Part shown: piece after piece, positions 38,151 to 51,716 of the stretch
How the letters are laid out: each line of letters starts with the position of its first letter
Position numbering within the stretch: position 1 is the first letter of the stretch
Assembly (NCBI RefSeq): GCF_000740785.1
Contig: NZ_JFZB01000009.1
Location: forward strand, 62,001 to 126,000
Origin: Paenirhodobacter enshiensis
Lineage (GTDB): Bacteria; Pseudomonadota; Alphaproteobacteria; Rhodobacterales; Rhodobacteraceae
Reading direction: 5' to 3'
DNA: 64,000 nt
Translations under genes and position numbers: made by a program
Notes under the pieces: model-generated
The model's input: only the letters and a program-made list of their open reading frames with translations
Told to the model about the DNA's origin: nothing
Database searches by the model: none

Positions 38151-39521
38151 ATGGTCAAGGGGTGGACGAAGTCCGGCTGGCGCGCGAAACCGCGGGTGCA
38201 GATGCCGGATTATCCCGATCATGCGGCGCTCGCCTCGGTCGAGGCGGGGCTGTCGCGTATGCCGCCCCTTGTCTTCGCGGGCGAGGCCCGGCGGCTGAAG
38301 GCGGATCTGGCGAAGGCCGCGCGTGGCGAAGCGTTCCTGTTGCAGGGCGGAGATTGCGCCGAGAGCTTCCAGGAATTCTCGGCCGACAACATCCGCGACA
38401 CCTTCAAGGTGATGCTGCAGATGGCGATTGTGCTGACCTGGGGCGCCAAGGTGCCGGTGATCAAGGTCGGCCGCGTGGCCGGGCAGTTCGCCAAGCCGCG
38501 CTCCTCGGCGACCGAGACCATCGGCGGGCTGGAACTGCCGAGCTATCGCGGCGATATCGTCAACGGCTTCGATCCGACGCCGGCGGCGCGCATCCCCGAT
38601 CCCTACCGGATGCTTCAGGCCTATACTCAGGCCGCGGCCTCGCTGAACCTGCTGCGTGCGTTCTCCAGCGGCGGTTACGCCGACATGCACCGCGTGCAGT
38701 CGTGGATCGCGCATTTCGCCGACGGTCCTGAGGCGGCGCGTTACCGCGAGGTGGCGATGCGGATCTCGGACGCGATGGATTTCATGGCGGCGGCGGGGAT
38801 CACCTCGGAAACCGCGCATGAGCTGGGGCGGGTCGATTTCTACACCTCGCACGAGGCGCTGCTGCTCGAATACGAAGAGGCGCTGTGCCGCGTCGATTCG
38901 ACCACCGGCCTGCCGGTGGCGGGCTCGGGTCACATGATCTGGATCGGCGACCGCACCCGTCAGCCCGACGGCGCGCATGTCGAGTTCTGCCGCGGCGTGC
39001 AGAACCCGATCGGGCTGAAATGCGGTCCCTCGACCACGCCCGAGGATCTGAAGGTGCTGATGGCGCGGCTGAACCCGGAGAACGAGCCGGGCCGTCTGAC
39101 GCTGATCGCGCGGTTCGGTGCGGGCAAGGTCGGCGATCACCTGCCGCGGCTGATCCGCACGGTTCAGGCCGAGGGGGCCGATGTGCTGTGGTCGTGCGAT
39201 CCGATGCACGGCAACACGATCAAGTCGGCCTCGGGCTACAAGACCCGTCCGTTCGATTCGGTGCTGCGCGAGGTGCGCGACTTCTTCGCCGTCCACAAGG
39301 CCGAGGGCACGATCCCCGGCGGCGTGCATTTCGAGATGACCGGCCGCGACGTGACCGAATGCACCGGCGGCGTGCGCGCCGTATCGGACGAGGATCTGTC
39401 GAGCCGCTATCACACCGCCTGCGACCCGCGGCTCAATGCCTCGCAGTCGCTGGAGCTTGCTTTCCTTGTCGCCGAGGAGCTGCAGGACCGCCGCGCCATG
39501 CAGAAGGCTGCCGGCCTGTAA
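38151..39521 (+). CDS. aroG: 3-deoxy-7-phosphoheptulonate synthase, class II
   Basis: This 456-residue enzyme condenses phosphoenolpyruvate with erythrose 4-phosphate in the first step of the shikimate pathway. Class II (plant/actinobacterial-type) motifs are clear: [12 protein letters not shown] with the metal-ligand cysteine, [13 protein letters not shown], and [15 protein letters not shown] and the C-terminal [15 protein letters not shown] also match the class. It stands alone behind a good promoter and in front of a good terminator. A GGAGG site precedes the ATG. Confidence 0.97.
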   Translation: MVKGWTKSGWRAKPRVQMPDYPDHAALASVEAGLSRMPPLVFAGEARRLKADLAKAARGEAFLLQGGDCAESFQEFSADNIRDTFKVMLQMAIVLTWGAKVPVIKVGRVAGQFAKPRSSATETIGGLELPSYRGDIVNGFDPTPAARIPDPYRMLQAYTQAAASLNLLRAFSSGGYADMHRVQSWIAHFADGPEAARYREVAMRISDAMDFMAAAGITSETAHELGRVDFYTSHEALLLEYEEALCRVDSTTGLPVAGSGHMIWIGDRTRQPDGAHVEFCRGVQNPIGLKCGPSTTPEDLKVLMARLNPENEPGRLTLIARFGAGKVGDHLPRLIRTVQAEGADVLWSCDPMHGNTIKSASGYKTRPFDSVLREVRDFFAVHKAEGTIPGGVHFEMTGRDVTECTGGVRAVSDEDLSSRYHTACDPRLNASQSLELAFLVAEELQDRRAMQKAAGL

Positions 39522-39544
39522 TCGGGGAAAAACCTGAGAAGTCA

Positions 39545-39573
39545 AAGGCCCGGCAGGTTTGCCGGGCCTTTTC
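39545..39573. terminator. Bidirectional terminator between aroG and the PAS_5 gene
   Basis: AAGGCCCGGCA (39545-39555) pairs with TGCCGGGCCTT (39560-39570) around GGTT. It is followed by TT on the plus strand, with AAA on the other side, so it can serve both convergent genes. Confidence 0.92.
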
Positions 39574-39589
39574 ATGTGAAGTTCAGACG

Positions 39590-40285
39590 TCAGTCGGCGG
39601 AGGAGATCACCCGAAACCGACTGCGCCGGGCCTCGGGCGACAGCCGGGCGACGAAGGCCGCGGCGGGTTCGGCGAAACCCGGGGTGGAAGAATCCAGCGG
39701 GGCGGACAGTGTGACGACCTCGGGGCGGCAGGGCTCGATGCACAGGGAACTGGGGATGAACCGGCGCGGGGTTCGGCCGGCGATCCCCCCGGCCATCAGA
39801 CAGCCCAGTCCATGCGCGACCGTGCCCCGGCCCGAGCGCAGCGGCATCAGCAGAAGTCGCGCCGTCAGCGCGGGCTTGCCGAACCCGGCCGGCGAGGTCA
39901 GTTCTGCGTGCAGCACCGCCGGGGTGGCGAACACCGCTTCGAGGGCTTCGGCGAACCGTGGGCGGCTTTCGGGGGCGATCAGCGTGCTCAGCGGCATCGC
40001 GCGCACCTCCATCCCCATCAGGTCGCACAGATGCATCCCGGCCACGCGAAACCGTGCCACGCCCGGCGCGACGCGTTCGAGGATGAAGCTGTATTCCAGA
40101 TCCGCGGCGATCGCCCTCGGGTCGATCTCGGCGCGCAGGGGCAGCCGCCCGCCGTCGCGCCGGCTTTGCCAATAGGAGCGGAGCGCGTCGAACGTCGCTG
40201 CGGCGTGGGGCGTGCTGCCCGCCAGCTCTCCGCTGGCGTCCATTCCGTGCCGCGGCCGGTTTCTGCCTGATCTGTCCTCGGTCAT
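39590..40285 (-). CDS. PAS_5-domain protein of unknown function
   Basis: The 231-residue protein has a PAS_5-type domain (about residues 30-165) with the usual opening YWQSRRDGGRLPLRAEIDPRAI and a second block RFRVAGMHLCDLMGMEVRAMPLSTLI. Proteins of this family are frequent in alphaproteobacteria, and several take part in stress or cell-cycle responses. There is no output domain, so it probably acts through a partner. The C terminus is unremarkable. It is convergent with aroG and divergent from yicC. Confidence 0.85.
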   Translation of the reverse strand: MTEDRSGRNRPRHGMDASGELAGSTPHAAATFDALRSYWQSRRDGGRLPLRAEIDPRAIAADLEYSFILERVAPGVARFRVAGMHLCDLMGMEVRAMPLSTLIAPESRPRFAEALEAVFATPAVLHAELTSPAGFGKPALTARLLLMPLRSGRGTVAHGLGCLMAGGIAGRTPRRFIPSSLCIEPCRPEVVTLSAPLDSSTPGFAEPAAAFVARLSPEARRSRFRVISSAD

Positions 40286-40458
40286 TCTGGCCCCGCCTTT
40301 CCCCGGCCCGGCCTGAGGGGCAGCCTGTTCTTGACCCCGGAGGCGATTGGTTTACGGATCGTTACTACGCCCGTCTTATCCTTGATGGATGGTTAAAATT
40401 ACCAAATGGTTAATGCCGGCACGATGGGCGGTGCGGGCGACGGGATCGGGGGCGCGGC

Positions 40459-41373
40459 ATGGGGCAAAAAGCGGCAGAGACGGCCTGCGTCTCGATGACG
40501 GGGTTCGCGGCGCGCTCGGGGCGGTCGGGCACGCAGGACTGGCAGTGGGACATCCGCTCGGTCAACGGCAAGGGGCTGGATCTGCGGTTGCGCCTGCCCG
40601 AGATCGAGGGGCTGGAGGTGGCGGTGCGCGCCGTGGTGGGCCGGGTCGCTGCGCGCGGCAACGTGTCCCTGACCCTGCGGCTGAGCCGCAGCGACAGCCC
40701 CGACGCGCTGCGCCTGTCGCCCGAGGGGCTGCGCGCCGCGCTCTCCGCCATCGCGGCGACCGAGGCGGCGGCGCGGGCGCGCGGTGTGGCGCTGGACCCG
40801 CCGCGGGCGACCGATATCCTGAGCTTGCGCGGTGTGATCGAGCAGGGACCGCCGCCCGCGACCGACATGGCGCCGCTGCGCGCGGTGCTGCTCGACGATC
40901 TCGACGCGCTGCTTGACGATTTCGCGGCGATGCGCCGGGCCGAGGGGGTGCATCTGGGCCGGATCCTCGCCGGGCAGATCGACCGGATCGAGGCGCTGGT
41001 GGCGCAGGCGGATACCGCCGCCGAGGCCCGCCGCCCCGAGGTTCAGGCGGCCCTTTCCGCGGCGCTTGCCCGCGTCAGCGAAGCCGCGCCCGGCGCCGAT
41101 CCCGCCCGCATCGCGCAGGAGCTTGCGCTTCTCGCGGTCAAGGCCGACGTGACCGAGGAACTCGACCGCCTTCGCGCTCATGTCGCGGCGGCGCGCGCGC
41201 TGCTGGCCGAGGCGGGGCCGGTGGGGCGCAAGTTCGATTTCCTCACCCAGGAATTCGTGCGCGAGGCGAATACGCTGTGCTCCAAATCGGGCTCGGCGGC
41301 GCTGACGGCGATCGGGCTTGACCTCAAGCAGGCGATCGACCAGATGCGGGAACAGGTCCAGAACGTGGAGTGA
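40459..41373 (+). CDS. yicC: YicC/YloC family endoribonuclease
   Basis: The 304-residue protein shows the conserved YicC N terminus (SMTGFA, here preceded by a short extension), the block WDIRSVNGKGLDLRLRLPE and the C-terminal GRKFDFLTQEFVREANTLCSKS with REANT. Family members are RNases that act on small RNAs, as shown for E. coli YicC and RyhB. The gene stands three bases before gmk, a widespread pairing. The start could be the ATG chosen or one twelve codons later. Confidence 0.93.
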   Translation: MGQKAAETACVSMTGFAARSGRSGTQDWQWDIRSVNGKGLDLRLRLPEIEGLEVAVRAVVGRVAARGNVSLTLRLSRSDSPDALRLSPEGLRAALSAIAATEAAARARGVALDPPRATDILSLRGVIEQGPPPATDMAPLRAVLLDDLDALLDDFAAMRRAEGVHLGRILAGQIDRIEALVAQADTAAEARRPEVQAALSAALARVSEAAPGADPARIAQELALLAVKADVTEELDRLRAHVAAARALLAEAGPVGRKFDFLTQEFVREANTLCSKSGSAALTAIGLDLKQAIDQMREQVQNVE

Positions 41374-41376
41374 GCC

Positions 41377-42029
41377 ATGACAGTCATCTCAACCAAGATC
41401 GCCCGGCGCGGGCTGCTGATCATCCTGTCATCGCCCTCCGGTGCCGGCAAATCGACGCTGTCGAAGCGGCTGATGGCCTGGGACAACACGCTGCGGTTCT
41501 CGGTTTCGGCGACGACGCGGGCGCCGCGTCCCGGCGAGGTCAACGGGCGCGATTACTACTTCGTCAGCCGCGAGGAATTCCTTGCCATGGTCGAGGCGGG
41601 GCAGATGCTCGAACATGCCGAGGTGTTCGGCAATCTTTACGGCACGCCGCGCGCGCCGGTCGAGGCCGCGATGGCCGAGGGCCGCGACACCATCTTCGAC
41701 GTCGACTGGCAGGGCGGGCAGCAGATCCGGCGCTCGGCACTGTCGAAGGATGTGATCTCGATCTTCATCCTGCCGCCGTCGATCGCCACGCTTGAAAGCC
41801 GTCTGCGCGGCCGGGCGCAGGACAGCGAGACGGTGATCGCCGACCGCATGGCCAAGTCGCGCAGCGAGATCAGCCATTGGGCGGAATACGATTACGTCGT
41901 GGTGAACCACGATCTGGAGGACGCCGAAGAGGAGCTGCGGGTGATCCTGAAGGCCGAGCGCGCCCGCGCCGACCGTCAGCCGGGGCTGAACGACTTCGTG
42001 CGCGAGCTGAACCGGGAGTTCGAGGCGCG

Positions 42030-42033
<4 letters not shown>
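41377..42033 (+). CDS. gmk: Guanylate kinase
   Basis: Gmk (218 residues) phosphorylates GMP to GDP, directly after the GuaA step of guanine nucleotide synthesis. The P-loop [10 protein letters not shown] is at 18-27, with [19 protein letters not shown] as the GMP-binding block and [12 protein letters not shown] following. Its stop overlaps the start of the carbonic anhydrase-like gene (ATGA). Confidence 0.97.
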
Positions 42034-42551
<518 letters not shown>

Positions 42552-42574
42552 TGGGCCGGAAAGCGGCTCGCGCA

Positions 42575-42643
42575 CGAAACATGACAGTCTGAAACGGTGA
42601 GCGGGTGTTTCCCGCCGCGCTGTCACCAGATTGTCATGTTTCG
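42575..42643. promoter_or_regulatory. Nested inverted repeats and a Pho-box-like site upstream of the PhoR-like kinase gene
   Basis: A 17-bp inverted repeat with one mismatch (42575-42591 and 42627-42643) encloses a small GCGGG-TGTTT-CCCGC hairpin. The right half includes CTGTCAC-CAGA-TTGTCAT (42620-42637), which has the 7-4-7 layout of a Pho box (two CTGTCAT-like repeats eleven bases apart). It lies about 120 bases before the kinase start, so PhoB control of the gene is likely. The left half holds one inverted CTGTCAT. Confidence 0.6.
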
Positions 42644-42756
42644 TCGCTACCGGTTTCCGCGGCTGTCCCGTGTTCGCTTTGCTCCGGTCCGGCGATGTTT
42701 ACTTGCCCCCGATTCTGCGCGAGGGTCCGCCGCCAATGACCGTTTGCGGAGGTGTC

Positions 42757-43812
42757 ATGCCCGGTTCCCTGACCATCGCGCTTGTCGATGCGCTGCCCTA
42801 TGCGATCTTGCTGGTCGACCGCAACGAGAAGGTGGTCTGGGCGAACCCGGTCGCGGCACATCTGTTCGGGCCGGATCTGGCGGGGCGGCCCTTCGTCACC
42901 GTGCTGCGCCATCCGGCGATCGGCGAAGCGCTCGAAGCTGCGCTGCGCGACGGCGTGGCGGGGCGGGTGCGTGTCACTATCGCCGCCCGCGCGAAGGAGA
43001 TCATCGCGCTTGCCACCGTCGCGCCGCTGCCGCCCGACGTCGACCTGCGGATGCCGAAGGGCGGGGCGCTGGTGACGATGGAGGACGTGACCGGCATCGA
43101 GGAGGCCGAGGCGATCCGGCGCGATTTCGTCGCCAATGTCAGCCACGAGCTGCGCACGCCGCTGACTGCACTGATCGGCTTCATCGAGACGCTGCGCGGT
43201 GCCGCCCGCGACGATGCGGCGGCGCGGGACCGCTTTCTGACGATCATGGAACGCGAGGCCTCGCGGATGAACCGGCTGGTGGGCGATCTGCTGTCGCTGA
43301 GCCGCGTCGAGGCCGATGAACGGGTGCGCCCGACCGCGCTGGTCGATCTGTCGGCCGTGCTGAAAGGCGCGGTGCAGGCGCTGGCGCCGCTGGCCGAGGC
43401 GCGCGGCGTCGTTCTGGTGCGCGCTGGCGAGACCGGGCCGCTGCGCCTGCCGGGTGATCCCGATCAGCTGACGCAGGTGTTTTCGAACCTGCTGGAAAAC
43501 GCCATCAAATACGGCGGATCGGGCGGCGAGGTGCGCCTGACGGTCGAGCAGATCGCGCATGAACCCGGTCTGCGCGGCCCGGCGGTGCGCGTCGAGGTGG
43601 CCGACAAGGGCGAGGGTATCGACCCGATCCATATTCCGCGGCTGACCGAGAGATTCTACCGCGTCGACACCCACCGTTCGCGCGAGCAGGGCGGCACCGG
43701 GCTCGGTCTGGCCATCGTCAAGCATATCGTCGCGCGCCATCGCGGGCGGATGCGGATCGAGAGCGAAAAGGGCAAGGGCTCGCGGTTCAGCGTGCTGCTG
43801 CCGGCGGGATGA
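42757..43812 (+). CDS. phoR: PhoR-like sensor histidine kinase
   Basis: The 351-residue kinase has an N-terminal PAS-like region (about 5-110, YAILLVDRNEKVVWANPVAA), an HisKA domain with His130 in FVANVSHELRTPLTALIGF, and a HATPase_c domain with N (NLLENAIKYGG), G1 (DKGEGID) and G2 (GGTGLGLAIVKH) boxes. No transmembrane helix is visible, as in several alphaproteobacterial PhoR proteins. I chose the ATG with GGAGG six bases upstream. The Pho-box-like site ahead of it supports the name, but pstSCAB, phoU and phoB are not next to it. Confidence 0.85.
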   Translation: MPGSLTIALVDALPYAILLVDRNEKVVWANPVAAHLFGPDLAGRPFVTVLRHPAIGEALEAALRDGVAGRVRVTIAARAKEIIALATVAPLPPDVDLRMPKGGALVTMEDVTGIEEAEAIRRDFVANVSHELRTPLTALIGFIETLRGAARDDAAARDRFLTIMEREASRMNRLVGDLLSLSRVEADERVRPTALVDLSAVLKGAVQALAPLAEARGVVLVRAGETGPLRLPGDPDQLTQVFSNLLENAIKYGGSGGEVRLTVEQIAHEPGLRGPAVRVEVADKGEGIDPIHIPRLTERFYRVDTHRSREQGGTGLGLAIVKHIVARHRGRMRIESEKGKGSRFSVLLPAG

Positions 43813-43840
43813 GCGGTCGGTCCGCGGGGGAAGATACAAA

Positions 43841-43955
43841 CGAGGGGGCTTTGCCCCGCGGAGCGTAAAACCGCGGAGCGTAAAAGTGAGGGGGCTCTGC
43901 CCCCTCGGGCCTTTGGCCCTCACCCCCGGGATATTTGCGGCAAAGCGAAAGGGGA
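43841..43955 (+). repeat. Dispersed CCCGGGATATTT-type repeat, copy D, with internal duplication
   Basis: The full copy (43886-43955) has the GGGGGCTCTGCCCCC hairpin, the GGGCCTTTGGCCC hairpin, CACCCCCGGGATATTT and a GCAAAGCGAAAGG tail. In front of it a partial hairpin copy (GAGGGGGCTTTGCCCC, from 43842) is followed by a perfect 15-base tandem, CCGCGGAGCGTAAAA at 43856-43870 and 43871-43885. It lies between the ends of two convergent genes. Confidence 0.85.
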
Positions 43956-43984
43956 AAAGGGGGCTTTCGTGGGGCCGGCGGGGC

Positions 43985-45637
43985 TCAGGCTGTCGTTTCG
44001 AGCCAGATCGCGCCATTCGGGCCAAGCGTCAGGGTCTTGCCCGCGAGGGTGGCGGCGCGGACGGGGCCGGTGGGGGTGCCGCTGAGCTGGGGCAGGCGGA
44101 CCGGAGCGGGGCCGAGGTTGAACAGGCAGGTGAGGGTCGTGTCCCCGAGCAGGCGTTCGAACCCCAGAACGGGGTCCGGGAGGCCGTCGATGAAGCGGGT
44201 CTTGCCGGCGCGCAGAGCGGGCGTCGCGCGCCGGAACGCCAGCATGGCGCGGTAATGGGCGAGCACCGAATCCGGCTTCGCGCGTTCGGCCGCGACATTG
44301 CGCGCGGCCTGTGGCGCCTTGACCGGCAGCCAGGGCTTGCCGATGCTGAACCCTGCATTGGGACCCGCGTCCCATACCATCGGCGTGCGGCATCCGTCGC
44401 GGCCCTTGTTCTCCGGCCAGAAGCGGATGCCGGGGGGATCGGTCAGCTCGGAATAGTCGAGGTCCGTCTCGGTCTGGCCGAGCTCTTCGCCCTGATAGAG
44501 GCCGATCGTGCCCTCGAAGGAGGCGAGCATCGAGATCGCCAGCCGCGCCACATCCTCGGGCGTGCCGAACTTCGCCCAACGGGAGACATGGCGGTTCACG
44601 TCATGGTTCGAGAACGACCAGGACGGCCAGCCGTCGGGGGCGGCGGCGAAGAAGGATTCGATCTTGGTGCGGAAATGCGCCGGGGTGAATTCAGGTCCCA
44701 GCATGTCGAAGCTGTAGGCCATGTGCAGCTTGTCGCCGTGGGACGTGTATTCCGCCATCAGCTCCAGCGCGCGGCCCGGCCCGTCGCCCACTTCGCCCAC
44801 CATCGCGCGGTCCGGATAGCTGTCCGTCAGCGCGCGGATCCGGCGCAGGAAAGGCAGCATCTCGGGCTGGCTCTTGTCGTGCAGATGGTCCTGCATGTCA
44901 TAGGTCGAGACCGGCGGCCAGCGCACGGGATCGGGCTTCGCCGCCGGGTTGTTGCGCAGCTTCGCGTCGTGGATGCAGTAGTTGATCGCATCGAGCCGGA
45001 ACCCGTCGACGCCGCGTTTCAGCCAGAAATCCAGCACCTTCAGCTGCGCGTCCTGCACCTTCGGATTGCGCAGGTTCATGTCGGGCTGCTGGATCAGGAA
45101 ATTGTGCAGGTAATATTGCCCGCGCTCGGGCGAGTATTCCCAGCTCGACCCGCCGAACACCGATTGCCAGTTGTTGGGCGGCGTGCCGTCGGGTTTCGGA
45201 TCGGCCCAGACATACCAGTCCGCCGTCTCGCCGCGCGCCTTCGAGGCGGTGAACCACGCATGGCGGTCCGACGAATGGCTGAGCACCTGGTCGATGATGA
45301 CCTTCAGGCCGAGCTCGTGCGCGCGTGCGACCAGCGCGTCGAAATCTTCCAAAGTGCCGAACAGAGGATCAATGTCGGTGTAATCCGACACGTCATATCC
45401 CATGTCCGCCATCGGCGAGCGGAAGATCGGCGACAGCCAGATCGCATCCGCCCCGAGCCAGGCCACGTGATCGAGCCGCGCCGCGATCCCCTTCAGATCG
45501 CCGATCCCGTCGCCGTCGCTGTCCTGAAAACTGCGCGGATAGATCTGGTAGATAACCGCGCCCCGCCACCAGTCCGCCCCTGTTGTCGCCCCGGAAACTG
45601 CCTCCGAAACCGCCGGTTTCGCCGCTGGTGTGGTCAT
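43985..45637 (-). CDS. GH13 alpha-glucosidase (oligo-1,6-/AglA-type)
   Basis: The 550-residue enzyme hydrolyses alpha-glucosidic bonds of short oligosaccharides such as maltose, sucrose or isomaltose. The triad is present: nucleophile Asp216 in GFRLDAIN, acid/base Glu282 in MVGEVGD and Asp346 in SNHDVNRH. The first block is DWWRGAVIYQIYPRSFQDSDGDGIGDL, the usual start of this subfamily; about 20 variable residues precede it. No signal peptide is seen, so it is cytoplasmic. It is divergent from the glycogen operon, with a LacI-type palindrome between them; exact substrate specificity is not determined. Confidence 0.93.
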   Translation of the reverse strand: MTTPAAKPAVSEAVSGATTGADWWRGAVIYQIYPRSFQDSDGDGIGDLKGIAARLDHVAWLGADAIWLSPIFRSPMADMGYDVSDYTDIDPLFGTLEDFDALVARAHELGLKVIIDQVLSHSSDRHAWFTASKARGETADWYVWADPKPDGTPPNNWQSVFGGSSWEYSPERGQYYLHNFLIQQPDMNLRNPKVQDAQLKVLDFWLKRGVDGFRLDAINYCIHDAKLRNNPAAKPDPVRWPPVSTYDMQDHLHDKSQPEMLPFLRRIRALTDSYPDRAMVGEVGDGPGRALELMAEYTSHGDKLHMAYSFDMLGPEFTPAHFRTKIESFFAAAPDGWPSWSFSNHDVNRHVSRWAKFGTPEDVARLAISMLASFEGTIGLYQGEELGQTETDLDYSELTDPPGIRFWPENKGRDGCRTPMVWDAGPNAGFSIGKPWLPVKAPQAARNVAAERAKPDSVLAHYRAMLAFRRATPALRAGKTRFIDGLPDPVLGFERLLGDTTLTCLFNLGPAPVRLPQLSGTPTGPVRAATLAGKTLTLGPNGAIWLETTA

Positions 45638-45697
45638 CTTCGTGCCGCCCTCGCTGTGCCGATGAATCGGGCAAAGATTAGACGGCTTTGGCGGCAG

Positions 45698-45711
45698 CGC
45701 AAACGCTTGCG
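45698..45711. promoter_or_regulatory. LacI-family-type operator between the alpha-glucosidase gene and glgP
   Basis: CGCAAACGCTTGCG is a palindrome centred on CG with AANCGNTT, the pattern bound by LacI/PurR-type repressors, including sugar-utilisation regulators such as AglR. It is placed 61 bases before the alpha-glucosidase ATG and 74 bases before glgP, so one repressor could control either or both genes. No lacI-type gene is in the window. Confidence 0.55.
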
Positions 45712-45784
45712 TGGTTCGACTTGACGTAACTGCTTCGCAAGGCCCACAAATCAGACAAGGAAACCGCCACGAAAGGCTGCAGCT

Positions 45785-48181
<2,397 letters not shown>

Positions 48182-48205
48182 TCGGAAACCCGAGACGACG
48201 GGGGG

Positions 48206-50368
<2,163 letters not shown>

Positions 50369-50378
50369 GGGGGGGAGT

Positions 50379-51650
50379 ATGCAATACAATCCGAACCAGC
50401 GCCTGTCGTCTCAGGCCATGGCGTTCATTCTGGCCGGCGGGCGCGGCTCGCGGCTGAAGGAGTTGACGGACCGGCGCGCGAAACCCGCGGTCTATTTCGG
50501 CGGCAAGACCCGGATCATCGACTTTGCGCTGTCGAACGCGCTGAACTCGGGTATCCGCAAGATGGCGGTGGCGACGCAATACAAGGCGCACAGCCTGATC
50601 CGGCACATGCAGCGTGGCTGGAACTTCTTCCGCGCCGAGCGCAACGAATACCTCGACATCCTGCCCGCCAGTCAGCGCGTCGACGAGACCAAGTGGTATA
50701 TGGGCACCGCCGATGCCGTGGCGCAGAACATCGACATCATCGAGGATTACAACGTTCGCTATGTCGTGGTTCTGGCCGGCGATCACGTCTACAAGATGGA
50801 TTACGAGGTCATGCTGCGCCAGCATGTCGAGACCGGGGCCGATGTCACCATCGGCTGTCTGACCGTGCCGCGGGCCGAGGCCTCGGCTTTCGGCTGCATG
50901 AAGGTCGACAAGGCCGACCGGATCACCGAATTCCTTGAAAAGCCCGCCAGCCCGCCGGCGCTGCCGGGCGATCCGAACACCTCGCTGGTGTCGATGGGGA
51001 TCTATGTCTTCGACTGGGAATTCCTGCGCGAGCTGCTGATCCGCGATTCCGAGGACCCGAACTCCAGCCACGATTTCGGCTCGGACCTGATCCCGGATAT
51101 CGTGCGCAACGGCAAGGCGATGGCGCATCGCTTCAGCGAGAGCTGCGTCAAGACGGGGCTGGAGACCGAACCCTACTGGCGCGACGTCGGCACCATCGAC
51201 GCGTTCTGGCAGGCCAATATCGACCTGACCGATTTCACTCCGAAGCTCGATCTCTACGACAACGAATGGCCGATCTGGACCTATGCAGAGCTCGTGCCGC
51301 CGGCGAAGTTCATCCATGACGAGGACGGCCGGCGCGGCTCGGCGGTCAGCTCGCTGGTGTCGGGCGATTGTATCGTTTCGGGCGCGGAGGTGCGCAATTC
51401 GCTGCTGTTCACCGGCTGCCGGGCGCACAGCTGGTCGAGCCTTTATCAGGTGGTGGCGCTGCCGCATGTCGACATCGGCCGGCATGTGCGGCTTGAAAAG
51501 GTGGTGATCGACGGCCGGGTGCAGATCCCCGACGGGCTGGTCGTGGGCGAGGACCCGGAAGAGGATGCGCGCTGGTTCCGCCGCACCGAGGGCGGTGTGG
51601 TGCTGATCACCCAGGCGATGCTGGATCGCCGGGCGGCGGCTCTGGAGTGA
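50379..51650 (+). CDS. glgC: Glucose-1-phosphate adenylyltransferase
   Basis: GlgC (423 residues) makes ADP-glucose, the committed step of glycogen synthesis, and is usually the allosteric control point. The nucleotide-binding start [23 protein letters not shown], the GTADAV block and the [18 protein letters not shown] substrate block are present, followed by a beta-helix domain. The repeat-bearing 66-base gap behind it is the only long spacer within the operon apart from that between glgP and glgB. Confidence 0.97.
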   Translation: MQYNPNQRLSSQAMAFILAGGRGSRLKELTDRRAKPAVYFGGKTRIIDFALSNALNSGIRKMAVATQYKAHSLIRHMQRGWNFFRAERNEYLDILPASQRVDETKWYMGTADAVAQNIDIIEDYNVRYVVVLAGDHVYKMDYEVMLRQHVETGADVTIGCLTVPRAEASAFGCMKVDKADRITEFLEKPASPPALPGDPNTSLVSMGIYVFDWEFLRELLIRDSEDPNSSHDFGSDLIPDIVRNGKAMAHRFSESCVKTGLETEPYWRDVGTIDAFWQANIDLTDFTPKLDLYDNEWPIWTYAELVPPAKFIHDEDGRRGSAVSSLVSGDCIVSGAEVRNSLLFTGCRAHSWSSLYQVVALPHVDIGRHVRLEKVVIDGRVQIPDGLVVGEDPEEDARWFRRTEGGVVLITQAMLDRRAAALE

Positions 51651-51654
51651 GACC

Positions 51655-51711
51655 GCCGGGGGCTGTCTGCCCCCGGACCCCCGAGGATATTTGCGGCGAA
51701 TCGAAGGGAAA
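51655..51711 (+). repeat. Dispersed CCCGGGATATTT-type repeat, copy E (glgC/glgA junction)
   Basis: It has the GGGGGCTGTCTGCCCCC hairpin, a short C-rich linker, the core CCCGAGGATATTTGCGGCG and the tail AATCGAAGGG. It lies wholly between glgC and glgA, and its GAAGGG tail provides the ribosome binding site of glgA. It matches the pdxA/rsmA copy closely and differs from the convergent-end copies, which carry CCCGGG and a second hairpin. Confidence 0.85.
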
Positions 51712-51716
51712 CCCGG

